A DNA stretch of 27,500 bases, taken from assembly GCA_030141605.1 (NCBI GenBank), contig JAQGDQ010000611.1, positions 77,501-105,000 on the forward strand, in the 5' to 3' direction. Source of the DNA: Tubiluchus corallicola. Lineage: Eukaryota > Priapulida > Priapulimorpha > Priapulimorphida > Tubiluchidae. Positions 1 to 12,244 of this stretch are shown piece by piece (position 1 is the stretch's first letter; every line of letters begins with the position of its first letter). Under the pieces are notes generated by a model. That model ran no database searches. It was not told the origin of the DNA and was given only the letters and a program-made list of their open reading frames with translations. The translations under genes and the position numbers were made by a program.

Positions 1-179
1 AGGTTCAAATTCGAGGTTATTAATCAGCGAAATCTGCCGGCGAATCACAGAATAAACAATTGAGCGTCATATTGCTCAAACTCTATGACTCGAGGCGCAG
101 TGACAGCTTTAAGATTTTGTTAACGGCAACAGCAACGTTATGAACTGAGAGCTGAAATTTCGAAATTACATTTGTCTGC

Positions 180-449
180 TTAGATGATGATAGCAAAGAC
201 AGCGATAAGCATAACAGCAACATTACCAAGAACAACAACGGCAACAGCAGCACCAAATGCAACAGCAACATCAAGTGCTACAACTGCAACAGGGAAAGAC
301 AACACCAACAGCAATAAAGATTAATGACAATGATAACGATAACCATAACCACAAACAACAACAACAAAACAGCAACAATAACAATAAAAGCAACTGGAGG
401 AGCAGCAGCAGCAGCAGCAGCAACAACAACAACAGCTACAACAACAGCT

Positions 450-491
<42 letters not shown>

Positions 492-702
492 CAACAACAA
501 CAACAACCACAGCAACAACAACACAACAACAACAACAACAACAGCTACAACAACAACAACAACTACAACAACAACAACAACTACAACAACAACAACTACA
601 ACAACAACAACAACAGCCACAACAACAACCACAGCAACAACAACAACAACAACAACAACAACTACAACTACGACAACCACAACAAACAACAACAACAACA
701 AC

Positions 703-743
<41 letters not shown>

Positions 744-805
744 AACAACAACAACAACAGCTACAACAACAACAAAAACAGCAACAACAACAACAACAAC
801 ATCAA
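180..805. repeat. (CAA)n/(CAG)n-rich microsatellite
   Basis: CAA triplets with CAG, CTA and AAT interruptions. Three plus-strand frames (poly-Gln, poly-Asn, poly-Thr) and minus-strand frames are all open, and neither end has a non-repeat coding extension. A polyQ exon in the frame open from 215 to 745 cannot be excluded, but no splice context or domain supports it. Confidence 0.93.
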
Positions 806-1272
806 CAACATTCAGATGATTTAAGATTTGGGCGAGCCTTCGACCAAAAATAGGACACAAGTAATTATTCTAGCGTGATTATACAATAGATTCTGCAAAT
901 GAGCTCAATTGCCGAAAAGAGTGAATTTTCACGTTCAAAAACGCATTAGTCTATAAATGTCACATCGCCAACGTACGCATAATAATTACACGTATTTCCA
1001 GGCAAAATCCCAGGTTCAAGCTGAGAAGACACGGCGATGCGCAATACTTAAAAATTTGCGCTTTCGCAGCTGGACGCAGACATTAATTGTAGACATTTGT
1101 CGTCAAAACGAAACCTGAAATGAATTCTACTAATGCTGTGACGTTTTGTCGATCGTACTCTTGCGTAAATGAGACAAAAATTAATAACGCACAAATCATT
1201 AGTTTTTGTAAGTACAATTCACATTATTTTATTGAATAACTTTGCAATATTTTCGTAAAAAATGCTTTTTAC

Positions 1273-1612
1273 ATTGCTAACATTTGATTGTTAGCTGTCT
1301 GGATGTCTGAAAGGTTAAATAGGTAAATTTAGAACCTATTATTGCTAACATTTGATTGTTAGCTGTCTGGATGTCTGAAAGGTTAAATAGGTAAATTTAG
1401 AACCTATTATTGCTAACATTTGATTGTTAGCTGTCTGGATGTCTGAAAGGTTAAATAAGTAAACTTAGAACCTATTATTGCTAACATTTGATTGTTAGCT
1501 GTCTGGATGTCTGAAAGGTTAAATAAGTAGACTTAGAATCTATTATTGCTAACATTTGATTGTTAGCTGTCTGGATGTCTGAAAGATTAAATAAGTAAAC
1601 TTAGAACATATT
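1273..1612. repeat. Five-copy 68-bp tandem repeat
   Basis: Units start at 1273, 1341, 1409, 1477 and 1545 with ATTGCTAACATTTGATTG. Each unit has a perfect inverted repeat GCTAACA-TTTGAT-TGTTAGC and ends with AGAACCTATT. Divergence increases slightly to the right (GGTAAATTT to AGTAAACTT). Confidence 0.97.
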
Positions 1613-1844
1613 ATGCTTAAAATAAATATAACTGCTTTTTAAAGTAGTTTTTATTCTGAATTACACAATTTGGGGCGGGGGGCATAATCTTTTCAGTGCA
1701 TAGGGGGTCTTGCGGTCTTAATCCGACCCTGCTTTAAGCACATTTCAGCGTTGGACTCATTTCAGTTTTTGACCAAGCGACACATCCCTACAATGTCTGC
1801 ATCCAGTTGAGAGCGCGCAACTTTTAAACATCGCCGTTTCTCTT

Positions 1845-2430
1845 AATGGATGACAGGATGTTTTTTCATACACTACCCCATTTTCACGTCCGATAGAAAG
1901 TATACATTTAACACAGTTAATACTGCAAAAGCATTTCTGATGATTAAATAATAGATTAAAAACTTAATTAACGGTGGGCGAGCCCAACTATTGATGACAT
2001 ATTAAACTAACATTGTTTTCAACAACAAAAATATTTCACGAGTGTGATGCACGTGTTTGCGAAAGCGAAAGTATAGTGCTACTGTAAAATATTCAGTGTG
2101 TTGTACTAAAACTAGGCAAGTTTTAGGATAAAATTCAAATTTCAAATTTACCGCTGTCCTCAGAGCATGAAGTGTCAATAGTGTGTAGTTCGTCACAAAC
2201 TAACACGTTCGAATTGAGAGGTAGAGCACCTGTTTTTAGTGCAAAGCGTTTCCGAAATGCAGGTGCTAGCGCCCGTCTGACTAGAGAATGGCGAAAGGCA
2301 TGTAACAGCGAAGCACTAGTGGCGCAAACGTGAAATTGTATTTGTGTGGTAATAATTCTTTCACGTGAGTTATTTTTGAAACAAAATAGTATGTTTCCTT
2401 TCAATATTTTAAAGAGTAGATTGCTTTCAC
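1845..2430 (-). repeat. Repeat family A, copy 1 (inverted)
   Basis: The reverse complement matches 4475-5000 and 15445-16030. Shared blocks: GTGAAAGAATTATTA, TCGCTGTTACATGC, AAACACGTG, TTGGGCTC and AATGGGGTA. The small minus-strand frames here (2002-2404) are not genes. Confidence 0.85.
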
Positions 2431-2497
2431 CTACAGTTTAAGATTGGACCCGGTTTTGCTTTAATACCACCTTCATCAGTGAGCATTGTTAATGTGC

Positions 2498-3040
2498 AAT
2501 TTAATTTCCTAAAACTTATTTAAATATTGAAATGTATGCTTTTGTGAAATGTCAAAAGTAACAGTTTTTGCTGCCCAAGTTTTTAGCATCCTACGACTAC
2601 ATCACGTATAAGTTTTAGTAATCATGCACTAAAAACTTTTATAAATCACCCATATATCAAGCCAAGTAACTCGCAAGTGTGTTCAGACTAGAGAGCAAAA
2701 CTTGCTGTGAGTTACTCTCCAGCAGTAAGCACGAGCTGACACTCCCTTATCTATTCACCACGAGAAATCTCGAGAGTAACTCGACGAGTCATTCACACTA
2801 GACAGTAACTTGCAAGTGTGTTCAGACTAGAGAGAAAAACTTGCTGTGAATTACTCTCCAACAGTAAGCACGAGCTGACACTCCCTTATCTATTCATAAG
2901 TGTCGAGAGTAACTCGCCGAGGCGTACACACTTGGCAGTAACTCATGGAAAATCATCTCGCAGAAACTGTGGAAGAGTTTGCAATTTCTTGCCGACAGTA
3001 ACTCACAAACCAGTTCACACTTGCGAGTTACTGCCAGGCA
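2498..3040 (+). repeat. Repeat family C, left copy with 139-bp internal tandem units
   Basis: AGTAACTCGCAAGTGTG (2665), AGTAACTTGCAAGTGTG (2804) and a third, shorter start (2937) mark units of about 139 and 133 bp. Each unit carries TTCAGACTAGAGAG, TTGCTGTGA, GTAAGCACGAGCTGACACTC and CGAGAGTAACTCG. Short palindromes such as CGAGAAATCTCG occur. No coding potential was seen; it behaves like a non-autonomous DNA or foldback element. Confidence 0.9.
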
Positions 3041-3793
3041 AAATATATACAATGCTAAAGAGGGATAACTCATACTTCTTCACTAGTAATACCACACCCT
3101 GCTAATAGCTGCTAATCAATTCAGTTGGTTAATTGAGTCAAAACACTTAATATCGCAAACTGAGTCTATTAGGCAGTGCCTACTACAGATAAAATCACAG
3201 TCATCCTGGTTTACACATGACAATTTCTCCTAATTTTTTGCGGTTTCTTAGCACATTAATATTTAAAGCTCTCGCAGCCATTGCAGTGCATACTAAACTA
3301 AATAGTGATGACTCATACTTCTTCACTAGTAATACTACATTCGTCCGCTATTATTACCTGAGCACAAAATTATAACATTTCTAGTAACAATTTCCTTATT
3401 TATATTATCTATATAGTGGGAGCTCTTTATCAAATCGATGCTGTGCTTGTAATTAAGAACTTCAGAACTCTAAAATTCCACTAAGAAGCAGTAATTAAGA
3501 AAAAACTTACCTGTTTTTGACGAATGCGAAAATGAATGGTGACGATTTTTTGCTCCCGAACTTGTCGAAGATTTTTTCAGAAAAAGCAATCAGTGCAGGA
3601 TTCAGTAAACTTGATTACCGGCAGGTTAGCTGAAGTACAAAGATGCTTAGAGTGTAATTAGGAAATACTGCCTCCACGGAGGCACATCTTAGCTGCGCGC
3701 GCAGCGGACTTTCTCCCACGCCTCACCTATTGCTTCTAGCGTTGGCATAAGTTTACGAGGAAAGAGATTTTTACAAGTAAGATGAGAGGAGAC

Positions 3794-3905
3794 CGGTAAT
3801 AAAGTCACAGGTAAAAGAGTCACAGGTAATAAAGTCACAGGTAAAAGAGTCACAGGTAATAAAGTCACAGGTAAAAGAGTCACAGGTAAAAGAGTCACAA
3901 GTAAT
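3794..3905. repeat. 15-bp tandem repeat (GTCACAGGTAAWARA)
   Basis: About seven copies alternate GTCACAGGTAAAAGA and GTCACAGGTAATAAA. It gives the periodic small frames on the minus strand. A perfect 8-bp hairpin CACAATTT / AAATTGTG follows at 3906-3927. Confidence 0.95.
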
Positions 3906-4414
3906 CACAATTTTCGAACAAATTGTGAATGACTTGAATATCTTTGTGAGATTACAAATTTCTTTCTTGCTCAAAATTGTGATTTTTTTCCGGCCACCGT
4001 AAATTAATCGACTTTTTCCTGTGACTTTTTCCCTAAGCAAAATTGTGATTGAATTATCCATATTTGGCAGATAGATGTAACTATGTCAATTAATGAAATT
4101 TATTGCCGACTGGTTTCGAATAAACTGTTCATTGTCAAGGCATCTAAAACAAAGAATTTACCAGAATTTAGAAACAACGTCGTAATGCAGTTCAGTAGTT
4201 AGATAGGCAAAAGATATATGATATAATATTATATAGATAGTTTAAAAAAATGTTACACTCCAGGCAAATTGTTAAATTATCTATATGCTATATCGTATAC
4301 CTGGTTTAATCATATAGAGGACCTAGCTTAGTTTTGTTATCTATTCTGCACATTCGGGAACATGCATATTCAAATTTTGCTCTTAAAGGAAAACCAGACA
4401 CCCATCTTAAATTA

Positions 4415-4467
4415 TATATAGCTCAAAACACTCCACCCTTATAGGGTGGTTTGTTTTGAGCTATATA
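4415..4467. repeat. 53-nt hairpin (inverted repeat)
   Basis: The arms TATATAGCTCAAAACA and TGTTTTGAGCTATATA pair perfectly; after a 2-nt internal bulge, CCACCC and GGGTGG pair around the loop TTATA. It stands 10-20 bp in front of family A copy 2. Confidence 0.95.
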
Positions 4468-4474
4468 AACAATA

Positions 4475-5000
4475 TAAGATATTGAAAGAAACATACTATT
4501 TTTTGAAGAATGAGTTACGTGAAAGAATTATTATCAAAACGGTAAATACGCGTTCGCACGACTAATTTTTCGCTGTTACATGCATTTCACCACTCACTAG
4601 TTAAATGGATACTAGCACCTGCATCTCGAAAACGCCTTCAGTCGCTGTACGTCTTAGTTCAGAGGTGTTCAATTGTGACGTACCGCACACGTTCGAGAGC
4701 TCATGCGTAAGCAAAGCGGTCAACTTCAAATTGAGTTTTAAAAATAAATTTTGTCGAGTTTTCGTATATCACACTGAATGTACTTCAATTTTGGCTTTCG
4801 CAAACACGTACAACACGGTCAGGGAAAACTTGTGCTGATGAAAATTATGCTCAGTTATGACGTCATCACTAACTGAACTCACCGGCCGTTAATTAAGTTT
4901 TTAACCTGTTATCAGAATTAGTTATCAGAAACATTTTGACATTAAAATGTATACTTTCTACCGTACTTCAAAATGGGGTAAGATATGAAAAATCATCTTG
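4475..5000 (+). repeat. Repeat family A, copy 2
   Basis: It shares GTGAAAGAATTATTA (4519), TTCGCTGTTACATGCATTTC (4570), TTTCGCAAACACGT and AATGGGGTAAGATATG with the other copies. It contains a perfect TGACGTCA at 4858-4865. The 77-codon frame in it is not gene-like. Confidence 0.88.
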
Positions 5001-5639
5001 TTTTCCTTTAAAGTAACTTGCAAAGATTAATATATTATTGTGCAGCCATTATTATTCATTATGACACTTGTTTTGCAAAGGAAAGCAAACTAAGTCTACT
5101 GTACTGACAGTTACCTTGAACTTTTCCAGTTTTCAACAATGTCATCTTACTAAGTTTAAACCAACTTCTCTTAGAATTTTATCACACAATTAGTAGGTTC
5201 CCCGATTTTTAAATGAAGCCATATTTATTGGCTGTGCACGTTAACAACGCATGTTATTTGCTTTAAAATCTCATTTATGAAGTTAAGCAAAGTGTTATTT
5301 AAATTCTTTATTACGTTATGAATATTTAAAATGATGAATTACTGACCGAAAGAACAATATTAGCTTCTTGAAATCTCTTTCTATTTCTGTTTCTGTTTGC
5401 TTTCAGTGTTGGCAACTTGCCAAAATCTAAATTAAACTGATCAAAGCCGGATTTTTCTATAAAGATCAATTTCGCCGCATCTCAAATAATTACCCCACCC
5501 CAGCAGGTGTGAGTTACAAAGCGGAAATAATTATTTTACCTGTTAGGTAACCTCTAGTTCATGATGCTTCAGGTGTTAAGTGTCAGCCTACACACAGTAG
5601 AGTATAAGTCAGTGATTAAAGTAACCTCGAACCAACTCA

Positions 5640-6038
5640 CTAACCAACCAACCGATCAAAACGAAGCAAGCAACCAACCAACCAAGCATTCAACTAACCA
5701 GTCGGCTAGCTAATCATTCAACCAGCAAACGAAGCAGCTTTAATCCCTCAAACTAACCAGCAAAATTATCAACCTACCCACCAACGAACCATCTATCCAA
5801 CGAGCCAGTCAGTTAGCCAATCAATCAACAAAGAAACCAGATAGCCAATCAACAAACCAAATCAACCATGCAGCTAGCCAAGCAACCAATCAACCAACAG
5901 GACAGCAAACTACCCAAACAAAGAAATGCACATTCCACAAGCAAACAATTGGCCTGCTAGCTATCAGTTAGTTAGTCAGTGAGTCTGCCAATCAATTAAT
6001 CAATCAATCAATCAGTCAATCAATCAATCAATCAATCG

Positions 6039-6094
<56 letters not shown>

Positions 6095-6265
6095 GTCGAT
6101 AAATCAATCAATCAATAAGTCAGTCAAGCAATCAATCAATCAGTCAATCAAATAATTAGTTAGTTAATCAGTTAGTCAGTCAGTCAGTCAATAAGTCAGT
6201 CAGTCAGCCAACCAGGAAGTTAGTCAGTTTGTTAATCAGTCAGTTAGTCAACCAAACAAGCAACC
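5640..6265. repeat. CAAC-rich degenerate region and (ATCA)n/(GTCA)n tetranucleotide array
   Basis: Degenerate ACCAACCAACC-type sequence to about 5930, near-pure ATCA from about 5990 to 6115, then CAGT/TAGT-type tetranucleotides to about 6265. Confidence 0.95.
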
Positions 6266-6279
6266 AAGTAAAATGCAAT

Positions 6280-7860
6280 TAATAGTTGAGGAAAAATCTA
6301 AACCTTTGTCCTTAGTTTAACTGCAGCAACTGTTGTAACTGTTAAACATATTTTAAAATTATTTCTTTAAAAAAGCCAACGGAATATGTCACACCCTCAC
6401 AGTGCGTTTCCTTTTTATAGTCTTTATTTTCTTGACTCGCCTCCAGGGATACACCCACTTAACTAAGATAAATAAAATCTTGAAGCCAAACAGAGCTTTT
6501 CATTGACAATATAACTTGACTTAAAATTCATGATCGATGACAACGATTATGATGGTGGTTGTTATGGTGTTGGTGGTGGTGGTGGTTTTGATAGTGATGG
6601 CGATGGTGATGATGATGATGACGTTACAACGGCGGTTTAGCAAAATGCATGATTTCATACTGCCACCCCTCACGTAGGAATTGGTCTAGTCCATTACAAG
6701 GTCATTTTCAAGCCTAGTATGGATGAACTTAGTCCCTTGGACTAGTCTAGTAACATTCCGAATACTTGTTTCCGCGAGCCGGCACAACAAATTCAAATAT
6801 AGTGTGGTTTTCCAGGTAGTGCCAGGTAGTGCCAATTTACATTCAATGTATTTTGCGAATAACACTAAAAGACCCTTATAAGTTGCAAATAATCTGAAAC
6901 CAAAACCTCTCTTCTTTTTATGTTGTCAAGAGTTTTAATACTGGACGAGACAAGTACTCGGCCAATTTTGTAGTGTGAACGAAGCTTAAGATAGTTCCAA
7001 ATTTAATAATGAAAGCAATAAGTCGTTTTCTTTAACACATCCAAATTCGCTAGAATCTTTCTAGTTTTACTTAAAATGTTACTAAAGGAAAGTGTACATC
7101 TGCCTGCATCGCATACCCTATACCTGTTTGTTACAGTTTCAACAATTTTAGCCGTAATTCTGTTCTTTCTTTCATGTGTGACAAAAGTAAAACATGCGTG
7201 TAGAATGAGAGTAAATCCAGAACCCTCGTCACACCGTATCATAAACTTTAATTTACTCTGTTCGCAAAGCCCCCGAGCAGCGCACGACAATCAGCTCTCA
7301 CCGAAAAAGAAGTAATTTCGTCTTTGCCAGATCTAGCGAGCCTACGTAATCTCCTATTGCACACACCGTGCTTGAAATGAAATTTTTCATATACGAGAAA
7401 TAATGTATGTCGCGTTAGCGTCACATAGATCTCGGTGAAGCCATTTGTAAATTTATGCGAGAAGACGACGGGTTACCCGAAGTGGTTTGTGTTACGCCTC
7501 GTTGAGCACGAATTCGCTGTCTCAAGTGCGATTCTTAAGCGTCAAAATTCGACAAGAAAAACTACAGAAAAGCTGTAAATTTTTACTGATTCGTATGATA
7601 ACGTCAACTGCTGTTATTTTCGGAGAATTTCTCTGCATATCAAGTTTATGTAAACCGAGTTAGTCGCCCCAAGTAACTGCCATTTTCTAGTTTCCGCGAA
7701 GTTCGCCTACTTGCGTTTCTACTGATCTGATTACAGCGCTATTTAAAAAACACGCGTTCCATTGATTATAATTAGTAACCGGTTTTAATTAGTTAATTAA
7801 CGGCGCGGTACTGTAAAATAGATTTGTTAGTTTAAACATAATTTATTTAAGATTGGATCA
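6280..7860. other. No gene recognised
   Basis: This stretch holds a short (GGT)/(GAT) tract at 6545-6625 and otherwise unique-looking AT-rich sequence. Two overlapping frames of about 80-95 codons on opposite strands at 7003-7315 have no recognisable domain. No splice-supported exon chain was found. Confidence 0.5.
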
Positions 7861-7913
7861 GACAGTTTGAACAACATGATTTAGGAACCTCACCACAACA
7901 GACTTTATACAAG

Positions 7914-8136
7914 AACATTTACAGTAAAAATTGACTATAACTACACAAGCTAACAAGTTTTACTACAAGATTACATTAGATATTAGTAACATTTACAGTA
8001 AGAATTGACTATAACTACACAAGCTAACAAGTTTTACTACAAGATTACATTAGATATTAGTAACATTTACAGTAAGAATTGACTATAACTACACAAGCTG
8101 ACAAGTTTTACTACAGGATTACATTAGACATTAGTA
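7914..8136. repeat. Three-copy 74-bp tandem repeat at the LINE 3' end
   Basis: Copies start at 7914, 7988 and 8062 (AACATTTACAGTAARAATTG), almost identical. The array lies 3' of the LINE fragment on the minus strand and may be part of its 3' tail. Confidence 0.95.
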
Positions 8137-8204
8137 GAAAATGACGGTTAGAAAATATTAATGTACGATTATTTAAGACTGATGCATTTTATATCAGATA
8201 GAAA

Positions 8205-8477
8205 CTAATGGAAGCGTTTAGTACGTAATATAAAGTCATGTATGCATTGGAATATTTTACAGTTAGCAACATAGTTAAATTCATCTTTTCCGAATAATAA
8301 CAACTTTAACAGATCATTAGTTCCTAAGGCAGCTATATTAAGGTTTTCGGGCAGAAGTATTTCATTTAATTTATCAAACATAACAACCCTAGTTTGTTGA
8401 TACAATGGGCAGTTCAACAAAATAGATTTGTTTAAAATAGTCGTAAAGAAATGCGAAGTAAAGAATTGACCTGACAC
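8205..8477 (-). pseudogene. Non-LTR retrotransposon reverse-transcriptase C-terminal remnant
   Basis: The 90-codon frame reads LLNCPLYQQTR (about residues 20-30), then LLKLLLFGKDEF and IFQCIHDFILRTKRF before the stop. This is the typical C-terminal ending of LINE ORF2 proteins in invertebrates (HFLL-C-PLY...LLFG...FI..T.RF). The upstream Cys/His part is degraded (HFFTTILNKS) and stop codons lie just upstream, so only the 5'-truncated 3' end remains. The 3' UTR side contains the 74-bp repeat. Recognised by motif pattern only; the exact clade is not assigned. Confidence 0.65.
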
Positions 8478-8544
8478 GCCTATTTAGCTGAGAATACTTG
8501 GCACAAAAAATTAAGAAGGATGACAAAAGTTGAACAGAGTTGCA

Positions 8545-9315
8545 GAAGATCTACAGTTTTGCATACTAGTTCCAGTTTCTGCAGTTTTTTCGGAAAAAGG
8601 ATCTGATATCATTTCCAAGTTGCTCCACGACAAAAAAGCTGTTAATTTAAAAACTCTAGTTCTTTTAACTTTGTAAAAAAGGAACTAATTCCATTCCCAA
8701 GTTCCTCCGCGACCAATGGGACTAATTCAACGTTCCCAGATACCCTAACGTTTTAGAAAGGGAACTAGTTCCAGTCCCGGTTCCTCCGTAATAAAAGAAA
8801 CTAATTCAAAGATTCTAGATCCTCTAACTTTGCAGAAAAGGAACTATTTCCAGTTCCGGGTTCCTCCATGACAAAAGGAATCAATTCAACATTCCTAGCT
8901 TCCCTAACTTTTTAGAATGGAATCTATTTCAAGTTCCAGTTCCTACGTGACAAAAGGAACTAATTCAAAGTTTCTAAATCTTCTAACCTTACAGAAAAGT
9001 TCCAGTGCCGTAACATAGGGAACTAATTCAAAGTTTCTAGTTCCTCTAAATTTTAGAAAAGGAGCTAGTTCAACATTCCTAGTTACACTAACTTTTTAGA
9101 AAGGGATCTAGTTCAGATTCCGAGTTCCTCCGTGACAAAAGGAACTAAGTCAACATTTCTAGCTTCCCTAACTTTTTAGGAAAGGAACCGGTTCCAGACC
9201 CGAGTTTCTCCGTGACAAAAATAACTAATTCAAAGTTCCTAGTTCTTCTAAATTTTAGAAAATAAACTAGTTCCATTTTGTTGTAATGAACTAGATCCAG
9301 TTTTAGAAGGAACTA
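8545..9315. repeat. Degenerate tandem array rich in GGAACTAGTTCC-like motifs
   Basis: About nine diverged units of roughly 60-110 bp repeat AAGGAACTAATTCAA, TTCCTAGTTCCTCTAACTTT and TTTAGAAAAGGAAC. Inverted half-motifs (GGAACTAGTTCC) recur. There is no open frame. Confidence 0.85.
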
Positions 9316-9359
9316 GCTGCATGAACAAAGATCATTTACAACAATGTAACCATAAAACG

Positions 9360-9890
9360 TTCAACGTGAGAAACAGACAAAAGAAATAAGAAAAAACAAC
9401 ATTATAAGAAATAAGAAGAAAAACAAACAGGAGAAAAAACGTGTGTTCAATAGATGGAAAAATGACAAGAAAAAGCGAAAAATACAACTTTTCGGACAGA
9501 AAGAAGCGAACAAATGGAGGAGAGAAAAAACACCTAAAGAAAGACGAGGAAAAACAAATCAGAAAAAAGAGGTCGCAACTACTCTTTACTTTTTTACATA
9601 CTATATGAACAAAATTAGTAAAGACACTGACCACTCACTGCAAGCGGCTGCAAAGTTGTTATTTTATTTTGTTAAAATAGTTCTTCTGTTTCCTTCTTGC
9701 ATTTACTTTTAATGGAAACGTAAATCAATAACTAATTGAAAACAAAATAAATTAGAACCAAGATGAAGGAGACGAAGAAAATGAGAAGAAAGAAAAATAA
9801 GAATCAGAGACGGAGAACGAAAGACTTTGTTAAAACAAGACGAAGAAACAGAAAAGAAGAAAAAGAAAGAGACATTAAGATTTGCTTTTA
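9360..9890. repeat. Purine-rich (AAGAAA-type) low-complexity tracts
   Basis: GAA/AAA-rich sequence at 9360-9570 and 9760-9880 with a unique interval between. It gives Lys-rich frames on one strand and Phe-rich frames on the other, without domains. Confidence 0.8.
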
Positions 9891-10560
9891 CATTTAACTT
9901 TAGCTGACGCTTAAGTGTGGTGGTAAAAAATTACGGAAGTGGTGCTGACAAGCCTCTGGCAGAGAAGTGTCTAGTATTTGCTGGACTAACTGCTGTGTTT
10001 ACCCATCTTGAGAGCAGATTTCTTTATTTTAGAATTCTACTTGCCCAATGTGTACAATAGACGTAATGGTTTTTCCATGACGATAGAAGCAAGAAAAACG
10101 AAAAAGAAGAAAAAAGAAAAAGACTACCGTCAAGATTGTGGCTTTGCATTTAACTTAAGCTATTCTTATTATCTTATCTCATTTACCACACAGTTTTTCC
10201 TGATTTTTCTTTCTTGCGTCGCATTACAAGATGGCGCCACTCAGACCGCAGCCATATTTGCTCAACCGCTAAATCGCCATCATCAGTTACACTTAATGTT
10301 GCATCAGCATTCTAGTGTTCCCTTTATCTATCAGTCAATATGCGCTTGCAAATAGCATCATCTGGACAAACACATGGCTATCAAGTACCGCTTGTATTTT
10401 TGAGCATCACTTATTAGCACAGAAGACTGGAGGAAGTTTCACAGGAGGTAAGGGCAGAGAAGGAATTTACTCTGAAAATTTAAATTTCCTAAGTTGTGCT
10501 AGCCTGTGTGATTTCTAAATAAGTGCAAGCAACGGGTAACATCATTATAAAGATATAGAC
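9890..10560. other. No gene recognised
   Basis: Mixed-composition sequence. A 115-codon plus-strand frame at 10008-10355 spans another Lys-rich tract and shows no conserved motif. Confidence 0.4.
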
Positions 10561-10561
10561 T

Positions 10562-11262
<701 letters not shown>

Positions 11263-11377
11263 AGTGCAATTATTTTGACGTTAAGTTATTTGAAACAAGC
11301 TTAAATAACATTACGTAAAATCTGAAAAATACTAAAAGAATTCGTTACTTTATCTTCTCAATAAGATGAATAATTTT

Positions 11378-11570
11378 TTTGTGAATCAGTGGTGCACACT
11401 GGGTTGGCGACGCAGTGCTGTTTCATCAGTTGGCGCGAACAATTTAAATTATTAAGAATTTTTCCAACTACATAAGTCTTTCAAACAGGTAAGCTTAATA
11501 TAACTTTGCATGGAAAGTACATCGGGACATACAACACATTAAAATTCCCATTTCTTCCTCTTTAATTCCA
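11378..11570 (+). repeat. Repeat family B, copy 1
   Basis: GGTGCACACTGGGTTGGC, GGCGCGAACAATTTAAATTA and CAGGTAAGC ... AATATAACTTTG recur in 14385-14570 and, inverted, in 16085-16275. Confidence 0.75.
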
Positions 11571-11574
11571 CAGT

Positions 11575-12240
11575 TTTTCCAATTTGCATTAGTGCAGGAT
11601 GCATGTTAATTTCAAACAATACTCTTTCTTTATTTTTATTTCAACCCCACAGTGTTTTGAGAGTCAAGTTAGCATATTTGTAATGATGCTGTACATAACG
11701 TTGTTTAGCCACCAGTATTAAATGAAGTAGCGATATCACTATCTTTGTTTATCATAGTTCGACCTATGTCTAAGGACAGTTTAAATTATTTTTTCCAAAA
11801 TTTGCTTCCTATTACGTATCTTACTGTTTGTTATTCAATGAATTATTGATAACTTTTCGTTTCTTTTAATGTATTAATTGTGTATTTGTTTTGATGTGAA
11901 ATAGATAAACAATAAAAAACAATGTACAGTATAATTATTACTAGTGAGCACCTCTCTAGGTGCGTTTTGTTATTCATGCATCATTACCTTGACCATTTAA
12001 TGGTGTGTGGCAAATAGGTGATCCTATTTAACGCATTTAGAGGCACACGTTACAGCCAATTAACGTCTCATACGGAAAGACATTAAGTTGGTCGTTAAGA
12101 AGCTTCCCTCATATAAGGAAGTTCTTGTCAGTGAGAACAATACACACTTCACTGCAGTAACAAAGAACGTAGACATCGACAATAAAAAAGCTTTGCTTTG
12201 GAACAAAAACTATTGGACAATCTCGTTCTAAAACTATTTT
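11575..12240. other. No gene recognised
   Basis: AT-rich sequence with no long frame. CTAGTGAGCACCTCTCTAGG at about 11941 and AGGTGATCCTATTT near 12016 are unremarkable. Confidence 0.45.
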
Positions 12241-12244
12241 AGAG

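Noticed and set aside
215-745. Poly-Gln/poly-Asn open frame that could be a polyQ transcription-factor exon
   Set aside because: All three forward frames and the reverse frames are open through the same CAA repeat, and there is no unique coding flank, domain or clear splice pair.
1273-1612. CRISPR-like array
   Set aside because: Units are contiguous 68-bp repeats without variable spacers, and the DNA is clearly eukaryotic.
4605-4838. 77-codon frame with balanced composition
   Set aside because: Lies in repeat family A, and the frame is not kept in the other copies.
7003-7315. Two overlapping 79- and 95-codon frames on opposite strands
   Set aside because: No family motif, no splice-linked neighbours and mutual overlap.
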